Shown one piece after another: positions 27,487 to 36,355 of a stretch of DNA of 64,000 bases. Where the stretch lies: assembly GCF_000721075.1 (NCBI RefSeq), contig NZ_JOEQ01000035.1:1-64000 (forward strand). The letters run 5' to 3'. The position numbers and the translations under genes are program-made. Source of the stretch: Streptosporangium amethystogenes (GTDB taxonomy: Bacteria; Actinomycetota; Actinomycetes; Streptosporangiales; Streptosporangiaceae). The notes beneath the pieces are model-generated. The model was not told the origin of the DNA, did no database searches, and saw nothing but the letters and a program-made list of their open reading frames with translations. Each line of letters starts with the position of its first letter. The first letter of the stretch is position 1.

Positions 27487-27681
27487 GCAGCCGCGTGGAA
27501 GCCGTCACGGTGCTCGATCCTCCTCGGTCGCCGTGGCGGCTTTCGCGTGTCAGGGGTGGCTGCTTCACGCCAAGATTGGCGGGCCCCTGACCGTTCGGCA
27601 CGCTGTGCGGCCCGCCCTCGGCAGGAAACCCCATGGAGGGAATCACGTGCGGTCGTATATAGTTAGCAAAGGTAATGACTT

Positions 27682-28143
27682 ATGACAATGAATCATCCCA
27701 GGAAGGACCACGTCGCGAACCTGCGAAGCGACGCCGGTCTGGCTTCGGCCCTGCGCGTGTCGCTGGCACGACTGAACAGGCGCCTGCGCAGGCAGGCCGC
27801 GGTGCACTCGTTGACGCCCACCCAGCTCGCGACCCTCGCCGCCGTGGAACGGCATTCCGGGATAACCCCCGGAGAATTGGCCGATCTAGAGAAGGTGCAG
27901 CCGCCCTCGATGACCCGCGTGATCGCCGTGTTGGTCGAGCGGGAGCTGGTGTCGCGTACGCCGCACCCGACCGACCGGCGCCAGGTGACCGTGAGCGTGA
28001 CCGGCCAGGGGTCGGCGCTGCTGAAGGAGGAGCGCCGTCTCAAGGAGACGTGGCTGACGCGGCAGCTGAAGGAGCTGACACCCGAGGAGAGGGCGACGCT
28101 CAGGCAGGCGGCCCCGATACTGGAGAAGCTCAGCCGGATCTAG
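27682..28143 (+). CDS. MarR family transcriptional regulator
   Basis: At 153 residues it has the MarR winged helix: LTPTQLATLAAVERHSGITPGELADLEKVQPPSMTRVIAVL, then the wing PHPTDRRQVTVSVT with the conserved DRR. AAAGG lies nine bases before the ATG at 27682. The leader (27650-27680) is AT-rich, TATATAGTTAGCAAAGG, a plausible place for its own operator. The MFS exporter follows 113 bases downstream on the same strand, a classic regulator/efflux pair, so it probably represses both until a drug-like ligand binds. Confidence 0.94.
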   Translation: MTMNHPRKDHVANLRSDAGLASALRVSLARLNRRLRRQAAVHSLTPTQLATLAAVERHSGITPGELADLEKVQPPSMTRVIAVLVERELVSRTPHPTDRRQVTVSVTGQGSALLKEERRLKETWLTRQLKELTPEERATLRQAAPILEKLSRI

Positions 28144-28256
28144 CGGACCCCGAGGAACCCGGGGCCCCGGCGGTCCCGCGTGACGCCGGGGCGTCCGCCG
28201 TGCCAGGCGGAAAGTCCAGGAGAGGGCCCGGAAGAGGGCTCGGCCTGAGGGCGCGG

Positions 28257-29594
28257 ATGCGTCGGCGGGCCGCGAGAGCCGCCGTGGTGAACGAGCTCCA
28301 GGCCACCGAGAGTGGATCGGCCCAGGCCGTGCCCGAGACGCGGGACGGGATGTTCCGGTCGCTCCGCGTCTACAACTACCGGCTGTTCGCGGCCGGAGGC
28401 GTGGTCTCCAACGTCGGCACCTGGATGCAGCGCACCGCGCAGGACTGGCTGGTGCTCGACCTGACGAAGGGCAGCGCCGCCGCGCTGGGCCTGACCGTCG
28501 CGCTGCAGTTCCTGCCGCTGCTGCTGTTCGGCCTCTGGGGCGGTATGCTCGCCGACCGCTATCCCAAGCGGGTGCTGCTGATCGTCTGCCAGTCGCTGAT
28601 GGGCCTGCTCGCGCTCACCATGGGTGTGCTCACCGTGACCGGCTCGGCCCAGGTCTGGCAGGTCTACGTGATGGCCTTCACACTCGGCCTCATCGCCTGT
28701 GTCGAGGTGCCGACCCGGCAGGCGTTCGTCGTCGAGATGGTCGGCCGCAAGGACCTGTCCAACGCGATCGCGCTGAACGCGTCGAGCTTCAACCTGGCCC
28801 GCGTGGTCGGCCCGGCCGTCGCCGGTGTCCTGATCCACGCGCTGGGGGGAACCGGCCCGATCTTCCTGATCAACTTCGTGTCGTTCGCCGCGGTGCTCAG
28901 CGGGCTGCTGCTGATGCGCACCTCCCAGCTGGCCACCCCCGAACCGGTGCCGAGGGCCAAGGGTCAGCTTCGCGAGGGTCTGCGCTACGTGATGGCGCGG
29001 CCCGAGCTGCTCATGCCGATACTGCTGATCGCCTTCGTCTCGATGTTCACCCAGTCGTTCTCGATGTCGATAGCGCTGATGGCGCGCGAGACCTTCGGGG
29101 CCGGCGCCTCCTCGTTCGGGCTCGCCTCCAGCATGTTCGCGGTCGGAGCGCTGGCGGGAGCGCTGATGGCGGCGCGGCGGGTCAAGCCGAGCAGGCGTCT
29201 GCTGCTCGTCGGCGCCGTCGCGTTCGGCCTGTTCCAGATCGCCAGCGGCCTGGCGCCCTGGTATCCGCTCTACCTGATCCTGCTCGTGCCCACCGGCGTC
29301 GCGCTGATCTCGATAAACACCGCGGCCAACGCCAGCGTGCAGCTGGCCACCTCGCCGGAGATGCGCGGCCGGGTGATGGGGATCTACGTGCTCGTGTTCA
29401 CCGGGGGAGCCCCCCTCGGCGCGCCGCTGCTCGGCTGGATCTCCGAGCTGGGCGGGGTGCGTACCGGAGTCGTGATCGGCGGGGTGCTCACGCTGATCGG
29501 CGCCGCTGCGGCGACAATGCTGACAAGGGTGATCAGCAGGAGGTCGCATGCGGCTGTTCGTGGGATTACCGCCGCCACCGCCGGCGCGCGATGA
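28257..29594 (+). CDS. MFS efflux transporter (MFS_3/enterobactin-exporter-like)
   Basis: About 445 residues with 12 predicted helices. A typical start is MFRSLRVYNYRLFAAG with SNVGTWMQRTAQDWLVLDLT, the hallmark of the MFS_3 drug and siderophore exporter group. The signature loop is GMLADRYPKRVLL. The ATG at 28257 has GAGGG upstream; the frame is open further 5' but would overlap the MarR gene. Its 3' end overlaps the next gene by 47 bases, so the two are co-transcribed. Substrate unknown; MarR control suggests a toxic small molecule. Confidence 0.9.
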   Translation: MRRRAARAAVVNELQATESGSAQAVPETRDGMFRSLRVYNYRLFAAGGVVSNVGTWMQRTAQDWLVLDLTKGSAAALGLTVALQFLPLLLFGLWGGMLADRYPKRVLLIVCQSLMGLLALTMGVLTVTGSAQVWQVYVMAFTLGLIACVEVPTRQAFVVEMVGRKDLSNAIALNASSFNLARVVGPAVAGVLIHALGGTGPIFLINFVSFAAVLSGLLLMRTSQLATPEPVPRAKGQLREGLRYVMARPELLMPILLIAFVSMFTQSFSMSIALMARETFGAGASSFGLASSMFAVGALAGALMAARRVKPSRRLLLVGAVAFGLFQIASGLAPWYPLYLILLVPTGVALISINTAANASVQLATSPEMRGRVMGIYVLVFTGGAPLGAPLLGWISELGGVRTGVVIGGVLTLIGAAAATMLTRVISRRSHAAVRGITAATAGAR

Positions 29595-30120
29595 GCTCGT
29601 CCGCGCCCTCGAACCTCACCGGGCGCGATGGCCGGGGCTGCGCTGGCTGGACGCGGAGAACTGGCATGTGACGCTGTCGTTCCTGGGGGAGGTGCCCGAC
29701 CGGGCGCTGCCCGAGTTGCGGACGCGGCTCGCCAGGGCGGCCGCGCGGCACGCCCCGATGACACTGTCCTTCGCCGGCGCCGGCGCGTTTCCCTCGGCGG
29801 GCAGGGCGCGGGTCTTCTGGACCGGGCTGTACGGTGACCGGCTCCGGCTGGGCCGTCTGGCCGACTCCGTGGCGGCCGGGGCGCGCCGCGCCGGAGCCGG
29901 CCAGGCGGAGCACCGGAGGTTCACGCCGCATCTGAGCCTGGCCAGGTGCCGCCCCGAGACGGACATCGGCCCTCTGGTCGAGGCGTTCGGGTCGTTCTCC
30001 GGCACCGAGTGGGAACTGGAGACGGTGCACCTGATACGGAGCAACCTCGGGGCCAAGGTCCGCTACGAAACGGTCGAGGAATGGGACCTGGCGGCGCGGG
30101 CACCTCGTAGGCAGGGCTAG
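29548..30120 (+). CDS. thpR: RNA 2',3'-cyclic phosphodiesterase (ThpR/LigT)
   Basis: A 190-residue 2H phosphoesterase. Both catalytic HxT/Sx motifs are present: HVTLSFLG near residue 40 and HLSLARC near residue 131. The start MRLFVGLPPP is typical. CAGGAGGT at 29537-29544 lies inside the upstream MFS gene, so translation begins within that reading frame. The enzyme opens 2',3'-cyclic phosphates on RNA ends. Coupling to an efflux gene is probably positional and not functional. Confidence 0.92.
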   Translation: MRLFVGLPPPPPARDELVRALEPHRARWPGLRWLDAENWHVTLSFLGEVPDRALPELRTRLARAAARHAPMTLSFAGAGAFPSAGRARVFWTGLYGDRLRLGRLADSVAAGARRAGAGQAEHRRFTPHLSLARCRPETDIGPLVEAFGSFSGTEWELETVHLIRSNLGAKVRYETVEEWDLAARAPRRQG

Positions 30121-30130
30121 GCTCCTGGGC

Positions 30131-30214
30131 GTGGATCGTCCCCGTCGCTGGCTGCTGCCCACGGTGCTCGTGCTTCTCGTGCTCCTCGTGGTGATCGGCG
30201 CATTCGTGTCCTAG
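30131..30214 (+). CDS. Possible 27-residue single-pass membrane microprotein
   Basis: GTG at 30131 opens a 27-codon frame with an RPRRW basic start followed by one hydrophobic helix of about 18 residues, rich in Val and Leu, and ends in TAG. It lies 10 bases after thpR. There is no strong ribosome binding site, so it would depend on coupling to thpR. The topology (positive N-terminus, single helix) is what a real small membrane protein would show, but the frame is too short for certainty. Confidence 0.4.
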   Translation: MDRPRRWLLPTVLVLLVLLVVIGAFVS

Positions 30215-30307
30215 CCCTTGGATCTTCCGCCTGTCGTGGCCTCCTCCTAGGTCTCGGGAGAGGCCCCCTGACCAAGCCCGGCCACGGCGAGGTCCGCGGG
30301 ACAGGAC

Positions 30308-30331
30308 GCCGGCCGCTCATCGGCGGCCGGC
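30308..30331. terminator. Bidirectional terminator between thpR unit and aldo/keto reductase
   Basis: GCCGGCCGC (30308-30316) and GCGGCCGGC (30323-30331) form a perfect nine-base stem with a six-base loop between convergent genes. Confidence 0.7.
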
Positions 30332-30367
30332 CCGGCGACCTCGCGGGGGTCACCGTTCGGGCACCGC

Positions 30368-31336
30368 CTACCAGGCGTACTCCTCCGGCGCCGTCTTGAA
30401 GCCGGGGAAGATCTCGTCCAGGCGGGTCAGGGCCTTCTCGTCCAGCGTGATCTCCAGCGCCTTGACGGTACCGTCGAGCTGTTCGAGCGTGCGCGGCCCG
30501 ATGATCGGCGCGGTGACGACCTTCTGGTGGAGCAGCCAGGCCAGCGCGAGGTTGGCCGGGTCCACACCGAGTTCGTCCGCGAACGCCTCGTAGCGCTCGA
30601 TCTTGTCGCGGTGCTTCTCCAACTGGGCGGTGATCTGCTCCGAGGCCGACCGGCCCTTGTCGATCTTCTTGAGGATGCCGCCGAGCAGGCCGCCCGCGAG
30701 CGGGCTCCACGGGATCAGACCCAGGCCGTAGTCCTCGGCCGCCGGGATGACCTCAAGTTCGGGGGCGCGGACGACCAGGTTGTAGTGGGACTGCTCGGAG
30801 ACCAGGCCGAGAGTGTTGCGCCGCCGCGCGCTCTCCTGGGCCTTGGCGATGTGCCAGCCCGCGAAGTTGGACGACCCCACGTACAGGATCTTGCCCTGCT
30901 GCTTGAGGATGTCCATGGCCTCCCAGAACTCCTCGAACGGGGTGTTCCGGTCGATGTGGTGTGCCTGGTAGAGATCGATGTAGTCGGTCTGCATCCGCTT
31001 CAGCGACGCGTCGGCGGCGCGCCGGATGTTGAGCGCGGACAGGCGCCCCTCATTGGGCCAGTCGCCCATGTCACCGTAGAGTTTCGTGGCGAGCACCGTC
31101 TTCTCGCGGCGCTCGCCTCCCTTGGCGAACCATCGACCGATGATCTTCTCGGTGATGCCCTCGCCCTTCTTCCAGCCGTACACGTTGGCCGTGTCGAAGA
31201 AGTTGATCCCCAGCTCATGGGCGTGGTCCATGATCGCGAAGGAGTCCTCCTCCGAGGTCAAGGGGCCAAAGTTCATCGTGCCGAGGCAGAGGCGGCTGAC
31301 CTTCAGGCCGGTACGGCCAAGCTGTGTGTAATCCAT
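30368..31336 (-). CDS. Aldo/keto reductase
   Basis: A 322-residue TIM-barrel oxidoreductase. It begins MDYTQLGRTGLKVSRLCLGTMNFG. The catalytic tetrad can be assigned as D47-like (NFFDTANVYG gives D and Y), K in VLATKLYG and H in YQAHHID. The C-terminal NADPH-binding signature IIGPRTLEQLDG is present. It belongs to the class of general NADPH-dependent aldehyde and ketone reductases; substrate unknown. The divergent neighbour at 31455 is unrelated. The start ATG at 31336 is the only sensible one. Confidence 0.94.
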   Translation of the reverse strand: MDYTQLGRTGLKVSRLCLGTMNFGPLTSEEDSFAIMDHAHELGINFFDTANVYGWKKGEGITEKIIGRWFAKGGERREKTVLATKLYGDMGDWPNEGRLSALNIRRAADASLKRMQTDYIDLYQAHHIDRNTPFEEFWEAMDILKQQGKILYVGSSNFAGWHIAKAQESARRRNTLGLVSEQSHYNLVVRAPELEVIPAAEDYGLGLIPWSPLAGGLLGGILKKIDKGRSASEQITAQLEKHRDKIERYEAFADELGVDPANLALAWLLHQKVVTAPIIGPRTLEQLDGTVKALEITLDEKALTRLDEIFPGFKTAPEEYAW

Positions 31337-31454
31337 GCGCCCACCCTAAATACCTGGAGTGCACTCCATGCGAGGGGATTAGCGGGGAAATCCGTGTCGG
31401 CCGACCCCGTCGCGTCTGTGCCGCCCGCCGGTGTCGCCGGGGCATGATGGCTGG

Positions 31455-32564
31455 ATGCTGAGTAAGCCGGGGGAAGTCTTGGTTCGCGCGTTCGCGGTGA
31501 CCGGCCTGACCGCGGTCGCGGTCTTCGCCGGGCAGAGCGTGTCGGTGGGCGACGGGCGGGCGGCATGGGCCGACGCGGGGCAGGGGCCGAGGGCGGACGA
31601 CGAGGAGCGGGTCCTTTTTCACTTCAAGGACAGCCGGATCGCCGAGTCGAGCGGGCTGGCGGTCTCGCCGACCCACGAGGACGTCTACTACACGCACAAC
31701 GACAGCGGCGCCGGGCCGGTCTTCTACGCGGTCGGTCCCAACGGTCGGACCCGCGCGACCTTCACCCTGCGGGGGGCGGAGGCCCGCGACTGGGAGGGCA
31801 TGGCCGCCTCCATCGACCAGAAGACCGGCCGGGGGGTGCTCTGGTTCGCGGACATCGGCGACAACTTCGACGGGGCCTGGCCTGACATCTCGGTGTACAA
31901 GGTCGCGGAGCCCACGGCGCTGAGCGACGCCGCCGTTCCCGCCGTGCGCTACCGTTTCCGCTACGAGGACGGCGGGCACAACGCCGAGAGCATCATGGTG
32001 AACCCCCGCACCGGGCGCCTCTACATCGTGACCAAGCAGTTCGCCGGCGCCGTCTACGAGGCACCGAAACGGCTGCGCGCCGACAGGGTCAACGTGCTCC
32101 GCAAGGTCGGCACGGCGCCCATCATGGCCACCGACGCCGCCTACGCCCCCGACGGGTCGAGCTTTGTGATCCGAACCTACTTCTCCGCCACGGTCTACCG
32201 CGCTCCCGGTGAACAGATCACCCGGGTGACGATGCCGCAGCTGGAGCAGGCCGAGTCGATCGCCTACACGCGTGACGGCAGGTACCTGCTGACCGGTAGC
32301 GAGGGGAAGCGCAGCCCGGTCTACCAGGTGCCGCTGCCCGAGGAGGTGCTCCGTGAGGCGGCTCCGGGATCCACGACCGCCCTGCGGCGGGCGGCTCCCA
32401 CACCCGATCCCACGCCGGATCCCAAACTGGCCCCCACGCCGGTCGCCGGGGCGAAAACCGAACAGGACGACGCGGGGGTGCCGACCTCGGCCGTGCTGCT
32501 CTGGCTGGCCATCGCCGCGGGCGCCACGGGCACCATCGCCCTGATCGCCCGTAACACCCGCTGA
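31455..32564 (+). CDS. Secreted, membrane-anchored propeller-like protein
   Basis: A 369-residue protein. Signal peptide: residues 1-40 (LVRAFAVTGLTAVAVFAG, cleavage after AWA). The middle 250 residues have repeated strands with DSGAGPVFYAVGPNG, WFADIGDNFDGAWPDISVYKV and EDGGHNAESIMVNPRTGRLYIVTK, as in esterase/phytase-like beta-propellers. A Pro/Thr-rich linker near residues 310-335 leads to one C-terminal helix and a short positive tail, a layout for display on the cell surface. The ATG at 31455 is chosen over the GTG at 31431. Ligand unknown. Confidence 0.82.
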   Translation: MLSKPGEVLVRAFAVTGLTAVAVFAGQSVSVGDGRAAWADAGQGPRADDEERVLFHFKDSRIAESSGLAVSPTHEDVYYTHNDSGAGPVFYAVGPNGRTRATFTLRGAEARDWEGMAASIDQKTGRGVLWFADIGDNFDGAWPDISVYKVAEPTALSDAAVPAVRYRFRYEDGGHNAESIMVNPRTGRLYIVTKQFAGAVYEAPKRLRADRVNVLRKVGTAPIMATDAAYAPDGSSFVIRTYFSATVYRAPGEQITRVTMPQLEQAESIAYTRDGRYLLTGSEGKRSPVYQVPLPEEVLREAAPGSTTALRRAAPTPDPTPDPKLAPTPVAGAKTEQDDAGVPTSAVLLWLAIAAGATGTIALIARNTR

Positions 32565-32630
32565 AAGGCGATCAGTGCAGGTCGCCGGGGGCGCATGATC
32601 GTCCGCGACGTCCGTTGGGAGGCTCCTGGC

Positions 32631-33008
32631 TCAGTCGGGGAGTCGCAGGTCGCGAGGGGCGGCTTGAGTCAGGGAGGCCGCCACGTCGGCGTCGACGGGG
32701 AACCAGGCGGACAGCCCGGTTATCTGCAGGAGACGTCCCAGGATGTCCGACACCCTGGCCAGCCGCAACCAGCCGCCCGCCTCCGAGGTCATGCGCGCGC
32801 CACGGAGAAGCACCCGCAGTCCGGTGGAATCGCAGAAAGTGATCTTCTGGGCGTCGATGACGATCCGCGGGCGGTATTCGGAGATCAGCCGCTCGATGGT
32901 CTCCCCGAGCAGTGCGCTGGAGTTGTGGTCGATGTCGCCCGCGACGCTGATCACGGTGCAGCCGGCATGCTCGTGGTGGTCGACGCCGATGGAGAGTTCT
33001 CTGCTCAT
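32631..33008 (-). CDS. STAS-domain anti-sigma factor antagonist
   Basis: A 125-residue STAS fold. The phosphorylatable serine lies in CDSTG (Ser61). Preceding strands (TVISVAGDIDHNSSALL) match SpoIIAA/RsbV. In the unphosphorylated state such proteins bind an anti-sigma kinase and free a sigma factor. No kinase or sigma gene is adjacent, so the partner lies elsewhere; the truncated ATPase remnant at 54.5 kb is of the partner class but is broken. Actinomycetes carry many stand-alone copies. Confidence 0.92.
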   Translation of the reverse strand: MSRELSIGVDHHEHAGCTVISVAGDIDHNSSALLGETIERLISEYRPRIVIDAQKITFCDSTGLRVLLRGARMTSEAGGWLRLARVSDILGRLLQITGLSAWFPVDADVAASLTQAAPRDLRLPD

Positions 33009-33335
33009 CGCCTCGCATTTCCACCCGGTGAAGCCGTCGGTTTCGGCGGTCGTCCGACCTGATCAAGGTATACCCCGCCGGACCGCCGGGGTGGGCGACG
33101 GGCGGGAGACATGTGCGTAACGGCTACGTGGAGCATCGTTCGTCTCCCGTATCGCCGGCCGGTCCGGAACGTGACCCCGTACCGAAGATGAATGACCACA
33201 TCCAGATTTATTGCCCTGACATATTCGGGTATTCCTCAACCGTCCCGGATAGATTTCCGGCAATAGGCAATGATGGTTAAGAACCAGAGGGGTTATCCCT
33301 TCTCTTCCGGTGAGGATTGCCGCTAACTTTCGAAG
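33009..33335. other. Divergent intergenic region, STAS gene / epimerase gene
   Basis: No gene was seen in these 327 bases. The part from 33180 to 33300 is notably AT-richer than its flanks and probably holds both promoters. No ribosome binding site of good spacing precedes the epimerase ATG, so a short or leaderless transcript is possible. Confidence 0.4.
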
Positions 33336-34361
33336 ATGCGCGTTCTGGTAACCGGGGCATCAGGTTTCGTCGGTTCGCATGCGGTCGCCGCGCTTCTCGC
33401 CGACGGGCACGATCCGCTTCTTCTCATACGCAATCCAGAGAGAACGCGCGAAGTGCTGGCCGGTGTCGGGGTGACGGAGCCGATTCCCCTGCACAGGGCC
33501 GATGTCCGCGACACGGCGGCCGTGCGGGACGGGCTCGAACAGTGCGACGCGGTCATTCACGCCGCCGCGGAAATCGGGGTCATCGGCCGGGTCGGCGACC
33601 TGGCCGGTACGAATGTGACCGGAGCGAAGAACGTCCTCGGGCAGGCCGTCGAACTCGGTCTCGACCCGGTCGTGCACATTTCGAGCATCGGTGTCTTCGT
33701 GCCCCCGACCGGCCCGGTGATCACGACCGAGAGTCCGCTCTCCACGCCGAGGAACGAGTACGGCAGGAGCAAGATCTCCGCCGAGCACTACGCCAGACGG
33801 CTCCAGGAGCAGGGGATGCCGCTCACGATCGTCTATCCGGCGGCGGTCGCCGGGCCGTGCCAGCCCTCGCTGGACGCGCTGATGGACGGGCTGCGCGCGG
33901 GGCTGGAACAGGGATGGCCGATCACCGCCGGCGGCGTCGGCGTCGTCGACGTACGGGATCTGGCCCTCGTGCTCGCCCGCTGCCTCGAACCGGGGCTGGG
34001 GCCTCGCCGATTCATGCTGGGCGGGCACTACCTCACCTGGGCGCAGCTCGCCGACGTCTGCGACGAGGTGACCGGGAACCGCTGCCGGAGGTTCCGGGTC
34101 CACCGCTCGGTACTGCGTGGCGCGGCGGCCGTGGTCGACGCGATGAAACTGATCAAGGAGATCGACTACCCGCTGACCAGGGACGCCGTCGAGATGATGG
34201 TCACGATGGTCCGCGCGTACGACACCCCGACCCTTGAGGCGCTCGGCGTGGGGCTGCGGCCGGTCCAGGAGACCGTCACCGACTCGCTGCGCTGGCTGGC
34301 GCAGGAAGGGCATCTCGGTCTGGACAAGGTCGGCAGGCTGGCGGGTAGTGTCACGCGGTAA
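33336..34361 (+). CDS. NAD(P)-dependent epimerase/dehydratase (extended SDR)
   Basis: A 341-residue Rossmann protein of the extended SDR group. The dinucleotide motif is VTGASGFVGSHAV. VIHAAAEIGV marks the fourth strand, and the active site is S in HISSIGV with YGRSK (Tyr and Lys). The C-terminal half is the substrate domain, and a hydrophobic patch (VLRGAAAVVDAMKL) is similar to that of 3-beta-HSD-like and nucleoside-sugar epimerases. Substrate not predictable. The LhgO gene follows after 61 bases on the same strand. Confidence 0.9.
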   Translation: MRVLVTGASGFVGSHAVAALLADGHDPLLLIRNPERTREVLAGVGVTEPIPLHRADVRDTAAVRDGLEQCDAVIHAAAEIGVIGRVGDLAGTNVTGAKNVLGQAVELGLDPVVHISSIGVFVPPTGPVITTESPLSTPRNEYGRSKISAEHYARRLQEQGMPLTIVYPAAVAGPCQPSLDALMDGLRAGLEQGWPITAGGVGVVDVRDLALVLARCLEPGLGPRRFMLGGHYLTWAQLADVCDEVTGNRCRRFRVHRSVLRGAAAVVDAMKLIKEIDYPLTRDAVEMMVTMVRAYDTPTLEALGVGLRPVQETVTDSLRWLAQEGHLGLDKVGRLAGSVTR

Positions 34362-34422
34362 CGCGATCCCTCCAGCGCGACGGGGGTGGCGGCGGTGACC
34401 ACCTCACAGTCAGGAGTCGGCG

Positions 34423-35613
34423 ATGGACGTCGGGGTCGTCGGTGCGGGGATCGTCGGTCTGGCCGTTGCCAGGGAGGCGGCGCTGACCCGCGGGGCCAGG
34501 GTGACGGTGCTGGACAAGGAGGACCGCGTCGGAGCCCACCAGACCGGGCACAACAGCGGCGTCGTCCACGCCGGGATCTACTACCGGCCCGGATCGCTCA
34601 AGGCCACGCTCTGCCGTGAGGGCGTGGCACTGCTGCGGCAGTACTGCGCCGAGCACCGCATCCCCTACGACGAGGTCGGCAAGCTCGTCGTCGCCTCGAC
34701 CTCGGCCGAGCGGCCCGAGCTGCGGCGGATCGCCGAGCGGGCCCGCGCGAACGGGGTTCCCGGCATCGCCGAGCTGGACGCGCTGGCCCTGCGGGAGATC
34801 GAGCCGCACACCGTCGGCACGGGTGCCGTGCACTCCCCGCGCACCGCGATCGCCGACTTCCCCGCCGTCGCCAGGCGTCTGGCCGCGGACGTGGCGGAGA
34901 GCGGCGGATCGGTGCTGCTCTCCCATCCGGTGCGCGCGGTACGGGAGACCGCGAGCGGGGTGAAGGTCCTGGCGGGGGAGCGGACGCTGAGCTTCGACCG
35001 GCTGATCGTCTGTGCCGGGCTCGGTACCGACACCGTCGCACGGATGGTCAAGGCCAGCGGGGACGTACGGATCGTCCCTTTCCGCGGTGAGTACTACGCG
35101 CTGGCCGGCGCGGCGAAGGAGCTGGTCCGAGGGCTCGTCTACCCGGTTCCCGACCCCCGCTACCCGTTCCTCGGCGTGCACCTGACCCGCAGGATCGACG
35201 GTGAGGTGCTGGTCGGCCCCAACGCGGTCATGGCGCTGGCGCTGGAGGGTTACTCCTGGGGGGACGTCGACCTGGCGGAGCTGGGCCGGATTCTGGCCTG
35301 GCGTGGCACCCGGCGGCTGGCCGCCCGGCACTGGCGGACCGGTATCAGGGAGGTGGCCGGTTCGATGGGCAGGGGGTCGTTTCTGAAGGCCGCGCGCCGC
35401 TACGTCCCGGCCCTGACCGCCGCCGACCTCGTCAGGACCACCGGCGGCGTGCGCGCACAGGCCGTGGACGCCTCCGGCGGCATGCTGGACGACTTCGCGA
35501 TCGACGTGCACGGCCGCGTCGCCCTCGTGCGCAACGCCCCCTCCCCGGCGGCGACCTCCAGCCTGGCCATTGCCAGACATATTGTGGGGTTAGCCTCTGT
35601 GTTGACCAGTTAA
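34423..35613 (+). CDS. lhgO: L-2-hydroxyglutarate oxidase
   Basis: A 396-residue FAD enzyme of the DAO family. The FAD motif is VGAGIVGLAVA with VTVLDKE. HQTGHNSGVVHAGIYYRPGSLKA is the LhgO/L2HGDH signature. FRGEYYAL and VGPNAV occur later. It oxidises L-2-hydroxyglutarate, an unwanted product of malate or lactate dehydrogenase, back to 2-oxoglutarate and passes electrons to oxygen or quinone. The ATG at 34423 has GGAG upstream. It lies just before the two-component pair, without sign of shared control. Confidence 0.93.
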   Translation: MDVGVVGAGIVGLAVAREAALTRGARVTVLDKEDRVGAHQTGHNSGVVHAGIYYRPGSLKATLCREGVALLRQYCAEHRIPYDEVGKLVVASTSAERPELRRIAERARANGVPGIAELDALALREIEPHTVGTGAVHSPRTAIADFPAVARRLAADVAESGGSVLLSHPVRAVRETASGVKVLAGERTLSFDRLIVCAGLGTDTVARMVKASGDVRIVPFRGEYYALAGAAKELVRGLVYPVPDPRYPFLGVHLTRRIDGEVLVGPNAVMALALEGYSWGDVDLAELGRILAWRGTRRLAARHWRTGIREVAGSMGRGSFLKAARRYVPALTAADLVRTTGGVRAQAVDASGGMLDDFAIDVHGRVALVRNAPSPAATSSLAIARHIVGLASVLTS

Positions 35614-35647
35614 CTGCTTTCTCATGTGGGCCGGTGAAAATAGACCA

Positions 35648-36355
35648 GTGACCGACTCACCCGAGGCACGTCTGCTGATCGTCGAGGACGAGCCGAACAT
35701 CCTTGAGCTTCTGGCCGCGAGCCTGAGGTTCGCCGGGTTCGGCGTCAACACGGCGGGCAACGGTACGGACGCCGTCGCAGCCGTCCAGCGGCACCGGCCC
35801 GATCTCATTGTGCTTGACGTGATGCTTCCGGACATGGACGGCTTCGACGTCGTACGGCGCCTGCGCGGCGGCGGCAGCGAGACCCCCGTGGTCTTCCTCA
35901 CCGCGCGTGACGCCACCGAGGACAAGATCCGGGGGCTGACCCTGGGCGGGGACGACTACGTGACCAAGCCGTTCAGCCTGGAGGAGGTCGTGGCCCGGAT
36001 CCGGGCGGTGCTGCGCCGTACCGGCTCCGGCGACCTCGTCCCCCGCCAGCCCCGGCTCAACTTCGCGGACATCGAGCTCGACGAGGAGAGCCACGAGGTG
36101 TGGCGCAAGGGCAAGGCGGTGGCACTGTCGCCCACGGAGTTCAAACTGCTCCGCTACTTCATGGCGAACGCGGGGCGGGTGCTGTCCAAGGCCCAGATTC
36201 TCGAGCACGTGTGGGACTACGACTTCCGGGGTGATGTCGGGATCGTGGAGTCCTACGTCTCCGTGCTCCGTCGCAAGATCGACAACACGGACCCGCGGCT
36301 GATCCACACGCTGCGCGGCGTCGGATACGTATTGCGCCTGCCGCCGACGCCGTGA
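35648..36355 (+). CDS. OmpR/PhoB-type response regulator
   Basis: A 235-residue regulator. The receiver domain (1-120) has the acidic pocket IVEDEPN, the phospho-acceptor Asp57 in LDVMLPDMDG, the switch Thr in FLTARD and the Lys in YVTKPF. The winged helix (135-232) has SPTEFKLLRYFMANAGRVLSKAQILEHVWDYDF. GTG at 35648 has no clear ribosome binding site. Its stop overlaps the kinase start (TGATG), so the two are one unit. It is 70% or more similar by eye to the second regulator at 43.6 kb, suggesting duplication. Confidence 0.95.
   Translation: MTDSPEARLLIVEDEPNILELLAASLRFAGFGVNTAGNGTDAVAAVQRHRPDLIVLDVMLPDMDGFDVVRRLRGGGSETPVVFLTARDATEDKIRGLTLGGDDYVTKPFSLEEVVARIRAVLRRTGSGDLVPRQPRLNFADIELDEESHEVWRKGKAVALSPTEFKLLRYFMANAGRVLSKAQILEHVWDYDFRGDVGIVESYVSVLRRKIDNTDPRLIHTLRGVGYVLRLPPTP

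Noticed and set aside
27675..28256. 5' extension of the MFS gene overlapping the MarR gene
   Set aside because: The added residues are Arg/Gly/Pro-rich noise in a different frame from the real MarR protein; the ATG at 28257 has a proper ribosome site.
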